Origin: a virus
Virus record (IMG/VR): IMGVR_UViG_3300032069_000013
Span: 1-55,610 of that record
Strand: one strand, 5' to 3'
DNA length: 55,610 bases
Below, in pieces: positions 1 to 6,903 of the stretch. A program made the translations under genes and the position numbers. How positions within the stretch are numbered: position 1 is the stretch's first letter; each line of letters begins with the position of its first letter. The notes under the pieces are model-generated. The model was not told the origin of the DNA, made no database searches, and worked only from the letters and a program-made list of their open reading frames with translations.

Positions 1-293
1 ACCTGACAGATGCTGACCTGACACGTGCTAACCTGACAGATGCTGACCTGGCATGTACTAACCTGACAGATGCTGACCTGACACGTGCTAACCTGACAGA
101 TGCTGACCTACCATACGCTGACCTGATAGATGCTAATCTGACAGATGCTAACCTGACACGTGCTAACCTATCACACGCTGACCTGTCATGTGCTAACCTG
201 ACACGTGCTGACCTGACACGTGCTGACCTGTCATGTGCTAACCTGACACGTGCTAACCTGACAAATGCTAACCTGACAGATGTGCTACTTTAA
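1..293 (+). CDS. Pentapeptide-repeat protein, 3' part (5' part at 55532-55610)
   Basis: The frame starting at position 3 (CTG ACA GAT GCT GAC) encodes an unbroken run of A(D/N)LXX pentapeptides ending with TAA at 291-293. Joined circularly to the 79 coding bases at the right end, the split codon A|AC gives Asn and the frame stays open, predicting about 123 residues. Such repeats fold into a right-handed quadrilateral beta-helix, known in gyrase-binding DNA mimics (MfpA, Qnr) but also in many proteins of unknown role. Function here is unknown. The sequence after the stop (291-317) is nearly the same as that after the paralogue at 53300-53767, so the two arose by duplication. Confidence 0.8.
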   Translation, partial: LTDADLTRANLTDADLACTNLTDADLTRANLTDADLPYADLIDANLTDANLTRANLSHADLSCANLTRADLTRADLSCANLTRANLTNANLTDVLL

Positions 294-342
294 TAAACAA
301 GACAGAGGTGTCAATTTTACCTAATTTACCTAAGGAGATTTT

Positions 343-519
343 ATGTTTCAACTTAACACGAGGACGCTTGAGGCGGCGAAAGCGAAATTGGGCAATAGCA
401 ATGCTATTGGCAAACCTGAGACCCTGGGTGTTTTGTTCACGGGTGCCCATCTCAGAGATGCTAATCTCGTAGGTGCTGATCTCGAAAGTGCCTGTCTCAG
501 AGATGCTATCAGGGATTAA
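343..519 (+). CDS. Small pentapeptide-repeat-like protein (58 aa)
   Basis: ATG at 343 follows an AAGGAG ribosome site (332-337); stop TAA 517-519. The N-terminal 35 residues are not repetitive (begins MFQLNTRTLEAAKAKLG), and the C-terminal half has about four pentapeptide units (HLRDA NLVGA DLESA CLRDA). It lies just downstream of the junction-spanning pentapeptide gene. Its last codons and the following bases (504-533) recur exactly at 55465-55494, so a degraded second copy exists upstream of that gene. Function unknown. The call rests on the start, the ribosome site and the repeats. Confidence 0.6.
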   Translation: MFQLNTRTLEAAKAKLGNSNAIGKPETLGVLFTGAHLRDANLVGADLESACLRDAIRD

Positions 520-591
520 TCAAAATTCACAAGCCCGGTCTCAAATTCGGGTACCTGAAAATAAACCAATAACCTAAACAAGTGAGGAAAT

Positions 592-1629
592 ATGCTTCCT
601 GAAATTTTAAAAAAATTAAATCGTATATGTGTTAAAAACAGTAGTCTTCGTATACTAAATTACTACAAAGTAAAGAATGGAAAAGCAGAGTATACCGATT
701 TAGATAACTGGATTTTTACTAAATCAGATTATAAAGACGGAATATATTATAAATTCAAACCGGATCAAAAAGAACAGGCTATTTCTCCAGAAAGTGAAAT
801 GGAAGAATATCCCGTACTTACTCTGGAAGGAGAACCGAAAAAGGAATATGTTTTCAATATTCAAGAATTGAATGAAAATATCATTCTTTTTACTGCAAAA
901 GATGATACTCGTGATTGTCTTATGCAAGTATACATAAACAAAAAAAATGAGGCGGTTGCTACAAATGGATTTTACATATACATTCAAAAAATTTCTTGTA
1001 AAAAAGATTGCATAATTCCGGTATCATTTATACGATTGTGTAAAGTTTTTAATATCTCTGAAGTATACACAGTTGGAAAATGGATATACGGTATGCAAGA
1101 TGATATAGAAATCTATACTAAAATCACGGAAGAAATTTATCCAAATTATGAAGTTGCTATACCAAAACTTGAAAAATCTGAAATCACGGCGGAAGATTTT
1201 AGAAATTTTTCTTCAGCATTAATTGAGTGCAAAAATTACTGGAATGAAAAAACTAACATGATAATTTTCCATGATAACTGGCTGCTTGTTCGTAATGAGA
1301 AAAATAAACGAATGAAGATAAATCTGAATAAGAAAATATTTCCGACTCCGAGAGGATTTAATGGTAAATATTTTCTGGATATTATTTTAAAAACAGCGGA
1401 AGGTAATTTATATTACCATCCTGTAAGTAATCTTTCAATGGTGTATTTCAAATCTGAAAACTCATTAACCGGAATTATGCTATTAAGAATTGTTGAACCG
1501 TATGATCTAAAGGATTTTACTGAAATTTTTGTAACAGAGAAAAAGAAATCGGAAGAGAAAAATAAACCTGATTACAAGAAAATGTATTTTGAACTGCTGG
1601 CTAAATATAATAAAGAGGTCAAAAAATGA
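592..1629 (+). CDS. DNA polymerase III beta-like sliding clamp (345 aa)
   Basis: Length is close to the roughly 370 residues of bacterial DnaN. Three clamp landmarks are visible in order: an N-terminal element ILNYYKVKNGKAEYTDLDNW that parallels the first-domain strands with a dG.L..TATDLE pattern; AVATNGFYIYI, equivalent to the vATDGHRLA signature, followed by a IIPVSFI stretch; and EIYPNYEVAIPK, equivalent to the ieGxFPdYxxVIP signature. The third domain has NGKYFLDI and a C-terminal strand ending in MLLRI, the position of the usual lvMPvRl. A clamp encircles DNA and gives processivity. No clamp loader is seen, so the host loader may be used. ATG 592 follows a GTGAGG ribosome site. Confidence 0.75.
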   Translation: MLPEILKKLNRICVKNSSLRILNYYKVKNGKAEYTDLDNWIFTKSDYKDGIYYKFKPDQKEQAISPESEMEEYPVLTLEGEPKKEYVFNIQELNENIILFTAKDDTRDCLMQVYINKKNEAVATNGFYIYIQKISCKKDCIIPVSFIRLCKVFNISEVYTVGKWIYGMQDDIEIYTKITEEIYPNYEVAIPKLEKSEITAEDFRNFSSALIECKNYWNEKTNMIIFHDNWLLVRNEKNKRMKINLNKKIFPTPRGFNGKYFLDIILKTAEGNLYYHPVSNLSMVYFKSENSLTGIMLLRIVEPYDLKDFTEIFVTEKKKSEEKNKPDYKKMYFELLAKYNKEVKK

Positions 1630-1835
1630 AGACTAAAAAAGAAATCCTTCGGGAACAGGGTTATCAACCTGTAATTGGAAGGCCGTCAGTAGGGGATACA
1701 ATGTTATCTCCTTTAACAATACCTGTTGAAATAAAAAAGGCTCTTGATATTATCAAGAAAAAATATAAAAAATCTTTGCCGGAAATGAGACGACAAATAC
1801 TTTTAGAATATTTACAAAAAGAAAATATGCTATAA
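1626..1835 (+). CDS. Ribbon-helix-helix DNA-binding protein (69 aa)
   Basis: Residues about 28-66 have the MetJ/Arc/CopG pattern: a short beta strand (PLTIPVEI), helix A (KKALDIIKKKYKK), a turn, and helix B (LPEMRRQILLEYLQ). RHH proteins bind DNA as dimers through the strand and usually regulate transcription. The gene overlaps the clamp gene by the ATGA arrangement, so the two are translationally coupled. Its stop lies inside the left edge of quasi-palindromic element A (1826-1980), which makes autoregulation at that element a reasonable inference, not shown. The first 27 residues are basic and may be a flexible arm. Confidence 0.6.
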   Translation: MKTKKEILREQGYQPVIGRPSVGDTMLSPLTIPVEIKKALDIIKKKYKKSLPEMRRQILLEYLQKENML

Positions 1836-1980
1836 AAGTGCTATAACCGGCACCCCTGTATATATGCCTATTTTTTATCATGAAATTAAATGAATTTTTT
1901 TTATTATATAATAATATAAATAAAAGGAGTAAAAATAGGCATATATACAGGGGTGCCGGTTATAGCAAAAATATAGCAAT
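1826..1980 (+). repeat. Quasi-palindromic element A (36-bp perfect inverted repeat, AT-rich core)
   Basis: Bases 1840-1875 (starting GCTATAACCGGCACCCC) are the perfect reverse complement of 1931-1966. The symmetry continues outward less perfectly, so that each side carries two GCTATA half-sites separated by 5 bp. The 55-bp loop is almost pure A/T and contains ATTATATAAT, giving TATAAT on both strands. A diverged relative, element B, is at 12884-13059. The remaining intergenic bases to 2136 are very A/T-rich; I see no gene and only the AAGGAG site at 2126-2131. Possible roles: operator/promoter, replication origin or MITE-like element. Confidence 0.8.
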
Positions 1981-2136
1981 TTACCTTTATGTAAACTAAT
2001 TAATAAAAAAAGAAAAAATTTTAATTTATAATTTATTGTAATTAAAAGAGATACAAAAATTAATAAAAAAATATGAAAATTTTTTTATACAATAACAAAA
2101 AAATAATTTATATTTAATCATATCTAAGGAGAACAC

Positions 2137-3426
2137 ATGATTAAATTATATCCGTATCAAATATTGGTTTTAGACTGGCTCAGGAACAGAAAAGAGTGTG
2201 CTCTGTTTCTGGAACAGCGCCTGGGAAAAACCTATATTACAATAGCGGATATTCTGAATAAACCTATCTATGATAAAATATTAATCATTGCGCCGTATTC
2301 GGCTTGGCTCGCGTGGGAATATACTTTAAAAGAATTTAATCAATACTCAATACAATTCATAGAAGGTACTCGAAAACAACGTATAAATTCATTACATAAT
2401 TTACAAAAATGGAACATAACAAATTACCAGACCTCTATAAAATCAGAATTGCTCTCAGTAAAATGGAATTGTGTCGTATTGGATGAGTCTACATATATTA
2501 AAAATCCGAAAGCAAAAATGACTAAATATTTTTTAAGACTTGGAGACAATACAGAATACAAATATATTCTTTCCGGTACGCCGGGTCTTGAGAATCCGTT
2601 GGATTATTTTTGTCAATTGAGATTTCTCTCCAGAGAATGGCTCGGAAAAAATTATTGGGAATTTAGAAATAAATATTGTTTTCTTAATGGTTATAATTGG
2701 GTATTAACTAACTCCGGAAAAGAAATTTTAAGACAAACACTTCAAAATAATACCTATAATCTTAAACGTAAAGATGTAGGATTTAACTCTAATAAAATTT
2801 ATAAAATTATCACAATAGGCAAAACTAAAGAGTTTGAAAGAATAGAGAAAACATTATTAGAAAAATATTTACTTATGAGAGATGGTAAATTATTAGACTC
2901 TACTGTCTGGATTACTACTATGTTGATATGGTATCGACAACTGACAGGTGGATTTATTAAAAACAATATGATAGATAATTTAAAATCCGAAGAAATTTAC
3001 AAAATAATTAACGAAAACAAAGACAAAAAAATTATAATATGGGCAGTTCTTCTTCCAGAGATAAATTTTTTTTATGACAGAGGAATCGAAAAAATAGACG
3101 GTTCTGTTAAACCAGAAAAACGGATAGAAATAGCTGAAAGATTTAATAACGGAGGATTACAATATATAGTGTGCAATCCTGAAGCTACTAAATTTGGTAT
3201 TAATTTATCTGCTGCTGATATATCTATTTTTTATTCGATGAGTTTTTCATTGACTACACAACTGCAAGCTGAAGATCGCATGGTAAAACAAAATAAGGAA
3301 TCTATTATTTACAAATTGATAAGGAAAAATACCATAGATCAAGATATTTTAAATTGTCATAGTAGAAAATTAACTTTAAACCAGACAATGGAAATAATGA
3401 AAAAGAAATATGAATTTAAAAACTGA
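2137..3426 (+). CDS. Snf2/SF2-type DNA helicase (429 aa)
   Basis: Helicase motifs appear in order: a Q-motif-like KLYPYQ start, Walker A EQRLGKT (26-32), motif II LDES (115-118, a DExx-box variant), motif III SGTP (146-149), and in the C-terminal lobe NPEATKFGINL and QAEDR (376-380, the motif VI arginine). The pattern matches the compact Snf2-like helicases common in phage replication modules, which remodel or translocate on double-stranded DNA. The ATG follows AAGGAG with a 7-nt spacer. It is the first gene of the replication block, directly after element A. Confidence 0.85.
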   Translation: MIKLYPYQILVLDWLRNRKECALFLEQRLGKTYITIADILNKPIYDKILIIAPYSAWLAWEYTLKEFNQYSIQFIEGTRKQRINSLHNLQKWNITNYQTSIKSELLSVKWNCVVLDESTYIKNPKAKMTKYFLRLGDNTEYKYILSGTPGLENPLDYFCQLRFLSREWLGKNYWEFRNKYCFLNGYNWVLTNSGKEILRQTLQNNTYNLKRKDVGFNSNKIYKIITIGKTKEFERIEKTLLEKYLLMRDGKLLDSTVWITTMLIWYRQLTGGFIKNNMIDNLKSEEIYKIINENKDKKIIIWAVLLPEINFFYDRGIEKIDGSVKPEKRIEIAERFNNGGLQYIVCNPEATKFGINLSAADISIFYSMSFSLTTQLQAEDRMVKQNKESIIYKLIRKNTIDQDILNCHSRKLTLNQTMEIMKKKYEFKN

Positions 3427-3461
3427 TATTTGAAAGACGACGCGCAGAAAGGAAAATAACA

Positions 3462-3689
3462 ATGTTTCCTCCACAAGCACCTTGGACTGGCCTTGGGCAA
3501 TTAGAAAGTGAGATTCGTGATGTTAAGTCAATTTTATCGCGCAAAGCAGATGATTGTGAAGTACGTTCGGCGGTGTCTCGTGTGGATAGTTTGGAACGTA
3601 CCATTGGGGAAGTTCGCTCCGATATTGACCGGATTAGCGCTTGGATGCAAAGAGTACAAGAAAATTTAAGAGCTGCAGCAGAAAATTAA
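3462..3689 (+). CDS. Small coiled-coil protein (75 aa), foreign-looking composition
   Basis: The N-terminus is proline/tryptophan-rich (MFPPQAPWTGLGQ) and residues about 15-72 form heptads typical of a long coiled coil (LESEIRDVKSIL...VDSLERTIGEVRSDIDRISAWM). An AGGAAAA ribosome site precedes the ATG. Its codons are clearly richer in G and C than the flanking helicase and resolvase genes, as is the next gene, so the pair looks recently acquired together. Function unknown. Confidence 0.6.
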   Translation: MFPPQAPWTGLGQLESEIRDVKSILSRKADDCEVRSAVSRVDSLERTIGEVRSDIDRISAWMQRVQENLRAAAEN

Positions 3690-3721
3690 GGAGTTGTCAA
3701 TTACATCCCAAAGAAAGAAAA

Positions 3722-4123
3722 ATGCAAATGGTTGAAACAATTTATAAAACTGTCACATTTGAAACAGAAACATGTTATAGGTGTGGAATACTTTTCGCAA
3801 TGCCTGCTGAAATTCGGCAACGCAAATTGCGTGAAGGCGGAGATTTCTACTGTCCAAATGGTCATGGCCAGCATTATGCAAAAACAACCGAACAACGGTT
3901 GCGTGAACAACTTGAACGAGAGCGCAATAAAACCATACGCGAACAGTCCGCAAGAGAGCAAATTCAGGCAGAAGTAAATGAGTTGCGCAAGAAAAATAAT
4001 AAAATCATTGGCAAATTATCTCGTGTTTATAAGCGCGTTCGAAATGGTGTGTGCCCGTGTTGCAATCGGCATTTTGACAATCTCGAAGGCCACATGAAAA
4101 CAAAACACGGTGCGAGGTTATAA
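3722..4123 (+). CDS. Zinc-finger and coiled-coil protein (133 aa)
   Basis: The N-terminal part has CYRCG followed about 27 residues later by CPNGHGQHY, a likely metal site. The middle is a strongly charged coiled coil (TTEQRLREQLERERN...AEVNELRKKNNK), and the C-terminus has CPCCNRHF...HMKTKHG, a C2H2-like finger. This points to a nucleic-acid or protein-binding role; the family is not assigned. The frame is open upstream to 3641, but that start overlaps the previous gene, so ATG 3722 is preferred. The gene shares the higher G+C of its upstream neighbour. Confidence 0.7.
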   Translation: MQMVETIYKTVTFETETCYRCGILFAMPAEIRQRKLREGGDFYCPNGHGQHYAKTTEQRLREQLERERNKTIREQSAREQIQAEVNELRKKNNKIIGKLSRVYKRVRNGVCPCCNRHFDNLEGHMKTKHGARL

Positions 4124-4300
4124 TGCCTATTCGCGCAGTACGGTAAACGTTAGCAGAAATAAATTTTTTTTCAATTTAGGAGGCGCACATGTTAATGTTC
4201 TGTACGTTGATATACAAATGTCATTAATTGACCTCGATCAGGCTGAATTGGTCGAAGTGTTCGTGCCAGCATTCGTTAAAACTATAGGAGCAGCCTCATT
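4124..4300 (+). other. Probable gene remnants between zinc-finger and resolvase genes
   Basis: This 177-nt stretch has a good ribosome site (TTAGGAGG near 4177-4184), but the ATG it serves (4189) leads to only 12 codons. Another frame, open from 4110 to 4304, contains a plausible 29-residue tail beginning MSLIDLDQAELVEVF at 4218. The mismatch between ribosome site and open frame suggests a frameshifted or decayed small gene belonging to the higher-G+C patch. I would not annotate a functional protein here. Confidence 0.35.
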
Positions 4301-4762
4301 ATGATTTTATCATTTGACACGGGAAAAAATATAGGTTTGTGTGTTATGAAATGTAAAGCAATACATACATATAAATTTATTTTAAACAATCCCGAAGAAA
4401 TATTATCTAAAATAAATTTTCTCACAAACATTCAAGAATCTATAATTTATATAGAAGATTACATGATTTATAATTCTCCTAAGTCAATAATATCCGCTAT
4501 ATCGGGCGATCTGAAATTTGTTATAAAAACCGGAATTATACTAGAAAAATATTTTAAGGATTTGAAAGCTAAAAGAGTAATTATGGTTTCTCCTCGCTGG
4601 AAAGGAACTATGAATGATAAACAAGTAAAAGAACGGATAAAATATTGCATGAAAAAATATAAATTTAATTTAGAATTTGAAAAAAGGAAATTATCGTCTC
4701 ATGAATGGGATGCTATAGGAATGGCTTTAAATGGTTTAGGTCTTTTCAATTCAGGAAAATAA
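4301..4762 (+). CDS. RuvC-like Holliday junction resolvase (153 aa)
   Basis: RNase H-fold acidic residues are placed as in RuvC: D6 in LSFDTG at the end of the first strand, E52 in IIYIEDYM, and the C-terminal HEWDAIGMAL with H134 and D137. The length is close to the roughly 170 residues of RuvC. The enzyme would cleave four-way junctions during recombination-dependent replication or resolve branches before packaging. A TAGGAG site lies 11 nt upstream of the ATG. The next gene starts 1 nt after the stop, so both belong to one transcription unit. Confidence 0.85.
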   Translation: MILSFDTGKNIGLCVMKCKAIHTYKFILNNPEEILSKINFLTNIQESIIYIEDYMIYNSPKSIISAISGDLKFVIKTGIILEKYFKDLKAKRVIMVSPRWKGTMNDKQVKERIKYCMKKYKFNLEFEKRKLSSHEWDAIGMALNGLGLFNSGK

Positions 4763-4763
4763 A

Positions 4764-5270
4764 ATGATTGAATGTAAAAAATGCAATTTATATCAGTATC
4801 GCACTAAAATTGTACGTGGTAAAGGTACGTTAAATCCTGATTTTCTTTTGATGGGTGAAGCTCCGGGAAAAGACGAAGATTCAGAAGGTTTTCCTTTTGT
4901 CGGTATGGCAGGAAAATTATTAGATAAATTGTTACAAGACGCTCAGAAACAGACAGAAAAGAAATTTACCTTTTTTATTACGAATACTATATGGTGCAGA
5001 CCGACTGATTATTTATATGGAGAAAATCGTAGACCTGCTGAATTTGAGATTTATCAATGCAGACCGAACGTAATTTCCTTAGTTCAAAAAGTGAATCCGA
5101 AAAATATTATTCTCATAGGTAAAGTAGCAGAAGAATTTTATGGAAATTATTTTAAAATATATTCTACTATTCAACACCCGTCTTATATACTGAGAAAAGG
5201 AGGTTACGTTTCGCAGGTATATATGGATAATTTACAAAAGTTAGTGGAGATATTTAAAAATAAAAAATAA
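4764..5270 (+). CDS. Family 4-type uracil-DNA glycosylase, Fe-S (168 aa)
   Basis: The signature GEAPG (31-35) followed by EDSEGFPFVGMAGKLLD is the uracil-binding segment of family 4/5 UDGs. TNTIWCRP (74-80), NRRP, and IQHPS (136-140) supply the other conserved blocks. Four cysteines (C4, C7, C78, C99) match the spacing of the [4Fe-4S] cluster in family 4 enzymes. It removes uracil from DNA, here probably as repair of the phage genome or as an anti-dUMP function beside the polymerase. It is closely linked to the resolvase and the ATPase genes. Confidence 0.9.
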   Translation: MIECKKCNLYQYRTKIVRGKGTLNPDFLLMGEAPGKDEDSEGFPFVGMAGKLLDKLLQDAQKQTEKKFTFFITNTIWCRPTDYLYGENRRPAEFEIYQCRPNVISLVQKVNPKNIILIGKVAEEFYGNYFKIYSTIQHPSYILRKGGYVSQVYMDNLQKLVEIFKNKK

Positions 5271-5295
5271 ATAACCTAATCGAAAGGAGTACAAA

Positions 5296-6057
5296 ATGTC
5301 CCTAATCCCGCTAAGAAAGTCTCTTCCAGAGGTTGATCTGCAAAAATATACTTTTCTATTTTATGGAGAGCGTAAAATAGGAAAAACAGCAGTCGCTTCA
5401 CAATTTCAAAATCCATTATTTGCTATGATGGAACCTGGTGGTAAAGCACTCTCTATTTATCAATCTCGTATTAAGGATTGGAAATCATTCATAAAATTGA
5501 CTGATGAGATCGAAAAAGACGAGAAATTCAAAACTATCGTTATTGATACCGGCGGAAGAGCTTATTCGTATTGTTATGATTATGTGCTGGAAGAAAAAGG
5601 CGTTTCCGATCCTTCGGAAGAAGGTTGGGGAGGTTGTTGGTCTGATATTGCTAAGGAATTTGAGACACAGAATGATAAAATATTTGAAACCGGAAAAGGC
5701 GTTTTGATTACCGCACATTCCGAAATAATAACTTTACAAAAGAAAGGCGGTATAAAAGAAACCAAAATTCGTGTCGATCTCGGAAAACAGGCGCGTCGAT
5801 ATTATGTAGGTGTAGTCAATACCGTTCTCTATTTTCATTATGATGTAAATGGTGATCGTATAATGACAATACGAGGATCAGAGGATATTGAAGCAGGTAC
5901 TCAGATTAAGAAAAGATTTCTTTATCCTGATGGAGAATATATCAAAGATATTCCTATGGGTAAAGATGAAGAAGAAGCATATAATAATCTTGTACTGGCG
6001 TACAATAACAAACTTCCTAGACCAAAAAAACCCGAACGTAAATTTTTTACTAAATAA
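5296..6057 (+). CDS. Sak4-like RecA-fold ATPase (253 aa)
   Basis: Walker A is GERKIGKT (24-31) and Walker B IVID (81-84) sits in FKTIVIDTGG, followed by a sensor-like stretch GVLITAHSE. This is the pattern of phage AAA_24/Sak4 ATPases, which act as single-strand annealing or strand-exchange factors together with a phage ssDNA-binding protein. The next gene encodes a DUF669-like protein, the usual partner. An AAAGGAG ribosome site precedes the ATG by 7 nt. Confidence in the fold is high; the exact biochemical role is inferred from the family. Confidence 0.82.
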   Translation: MSLIPLRKSLPEVDLQKYTFLFYGERKIGKTAVASQFQNPLFAMMEPGGKALSIYQSRIKDWKSFIKLTDEIEKDEKFKTIVIDTGGRAYSYCYDYVLEEKGVSDPSEEGWGGCWSDIAKEFETQNDKIFETGKGVLITAHSEIITLQKKGGIKETKIRVDLGKQARRYYVGVVNTVLYFHYDVNGDRIMTIRGSEDIEAGTQIKKRFLYPDGEYIKDIPMGKDEEEAYNNLVLAYNNKLPRPKKPERKFFTK

Positions 6058-6092
6058 CTAATTTTTCAATCTTAATTAAAGGAGTGTTCTTT

Positions 6093-6839
6093 ATGAATCA
6101 AAAATTAAGTAGTGATTTTCTTCAAGCCCTTAAGATGACTGCGAAAGTAAACTTTCATGATTCGAAAAAAAGGTTTGAAGAGAACATGAAAAATCGCAGG
6201 ATTTTTCAAGACGGAAAGTATCCCGCAAAACTCATCGGATTGGAACCTGACGTTGTAAATGATAAGCCGATACTTCGGCCTAAGTGGAAATTTCTGGAAG
6301 GGGATAATGTAAACTTTTCGATATACGGGAACACATTCTGGTTACATAATGATGGCGGTATTGCGTGGTTTTTGAATTTTCTTTTTCAGATCGGTATGGA
6401 CGTTGATAATATCAAGAGTCTTGATAATGATACGATTCAGGATATTATCAAGGAAGTCGTTTCTCAGGAAATAGTCTGTCTGGTAAAGGTAGTAAATAAA
6501 CCGGATTCTGATTTTCCTGATGTAAAGATGATTGAAAAAATGGATGAATCAAATATTCAATCCGCTGCAGATAATTCGGAACCGGTATCGGAACAGGAAG
6601 AAGAGAAAAAGCAGGAAAAAGAAGATCCTTTTGAAAATATGTCTCTAAAGGGATTTCAAAATTTTTGCAAGACTCAGAAGATAAAACCTTCCGATACAAC
6701 AAAAATGATCGGAAAGAACTACGGTGATATTGACAATACGAAAAGTATTCTCAGTCAGTACACTTTCAATGGCAAGAAACTTTCTGATGAAGAAAAGCAA
6801 TTCCTGGAATTGCTCGAACTGGATTCATTTATTGAATAA
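6093..6839 (+). CDS. DUF669-like / ssDNA-binding-associated protein (248 aa)
   Basis: The N-terminal half has DGKYPAKLIGLEPD...RPKWKFLEGDNVNFSIYGNTFWL, the beta-rich pattern of DUF669-type phage proteins that accompany Sak4 ATPases and are thought to bind ssDNA. A very acidic linker (SEQEEEKKQEKED) leads to a small C-terminal helical domain ending in an acidic tail (ELLELDSFIE), as in SSBs. The frame is open to a GTG at 6084, but the AAAGGAG at 6078-6084 directs initiation at ATG 6093. A terminator follows the gene. Confidence 0.6.
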   Translation: MNQKLSSDFLQALKMTAKVNFHDSKKRFEENMKNRRIFQDGKYPAKLIGLEPDVVNDKPILRPKWKFLEGDNVNFSIYGNTFWLHNDGGIAWFLNFLFQIGMDVDNIKSLDNDTIQDIIKEVVSQEIVCLVKVVNKPDSDFPDVKMIEKMDESNIQSAADNSEPVSEQEEEKKQEKEDPFENMSLKGFQNFCKTQKIKPSDTTKMIGKNYGDIDNTKSILSQYTFNGKKLSDEEKQFLELLELDSFIE

Positions 6840-6856
6840 CTTTTAACCTGAAATGT

Positions 6857-6889
6857 AAAAAAATACGGGTGTAAAAGCCCGTATTTTTT
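6857..6889 (+). terminator. Rho-independent terminator after the DUF669-like gene
   Basis: AAAAAATACGGG pairs with CCCGTATTTTTT around a loop of about 8 nt, and the 3' arm supplies the uridine tract. It lies in the short gap between the DUF669-like gene and the DNA polymerase gene, so it probably limits readthrough into the polymerase. Confidence 0.85.
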
Positions 6890-6903
6890 GACTCTTAAAT
6901 TTT

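Noticed and set aside
1-293. DNA tandem repeat as non-coding satellite
   Set aside because: The 15-bp period is coding: it is in frame and translates to pentapeptide repeats.
534-551. Terminator hairpin after the 343 gene (CCCG/CGGG)
   Set aside because: Only four base pairs and no T tract follow.
3641-3721. N-terminal extension of the zinc-finger gene
   Set aside because: Overlaps the preceding gene in another frame and lacks motif support.
4110-4304. 64-codon ORF
   Set aside because: No ribosome site in phase and it overlaps the zinc-finger gene; described instead as remnants.
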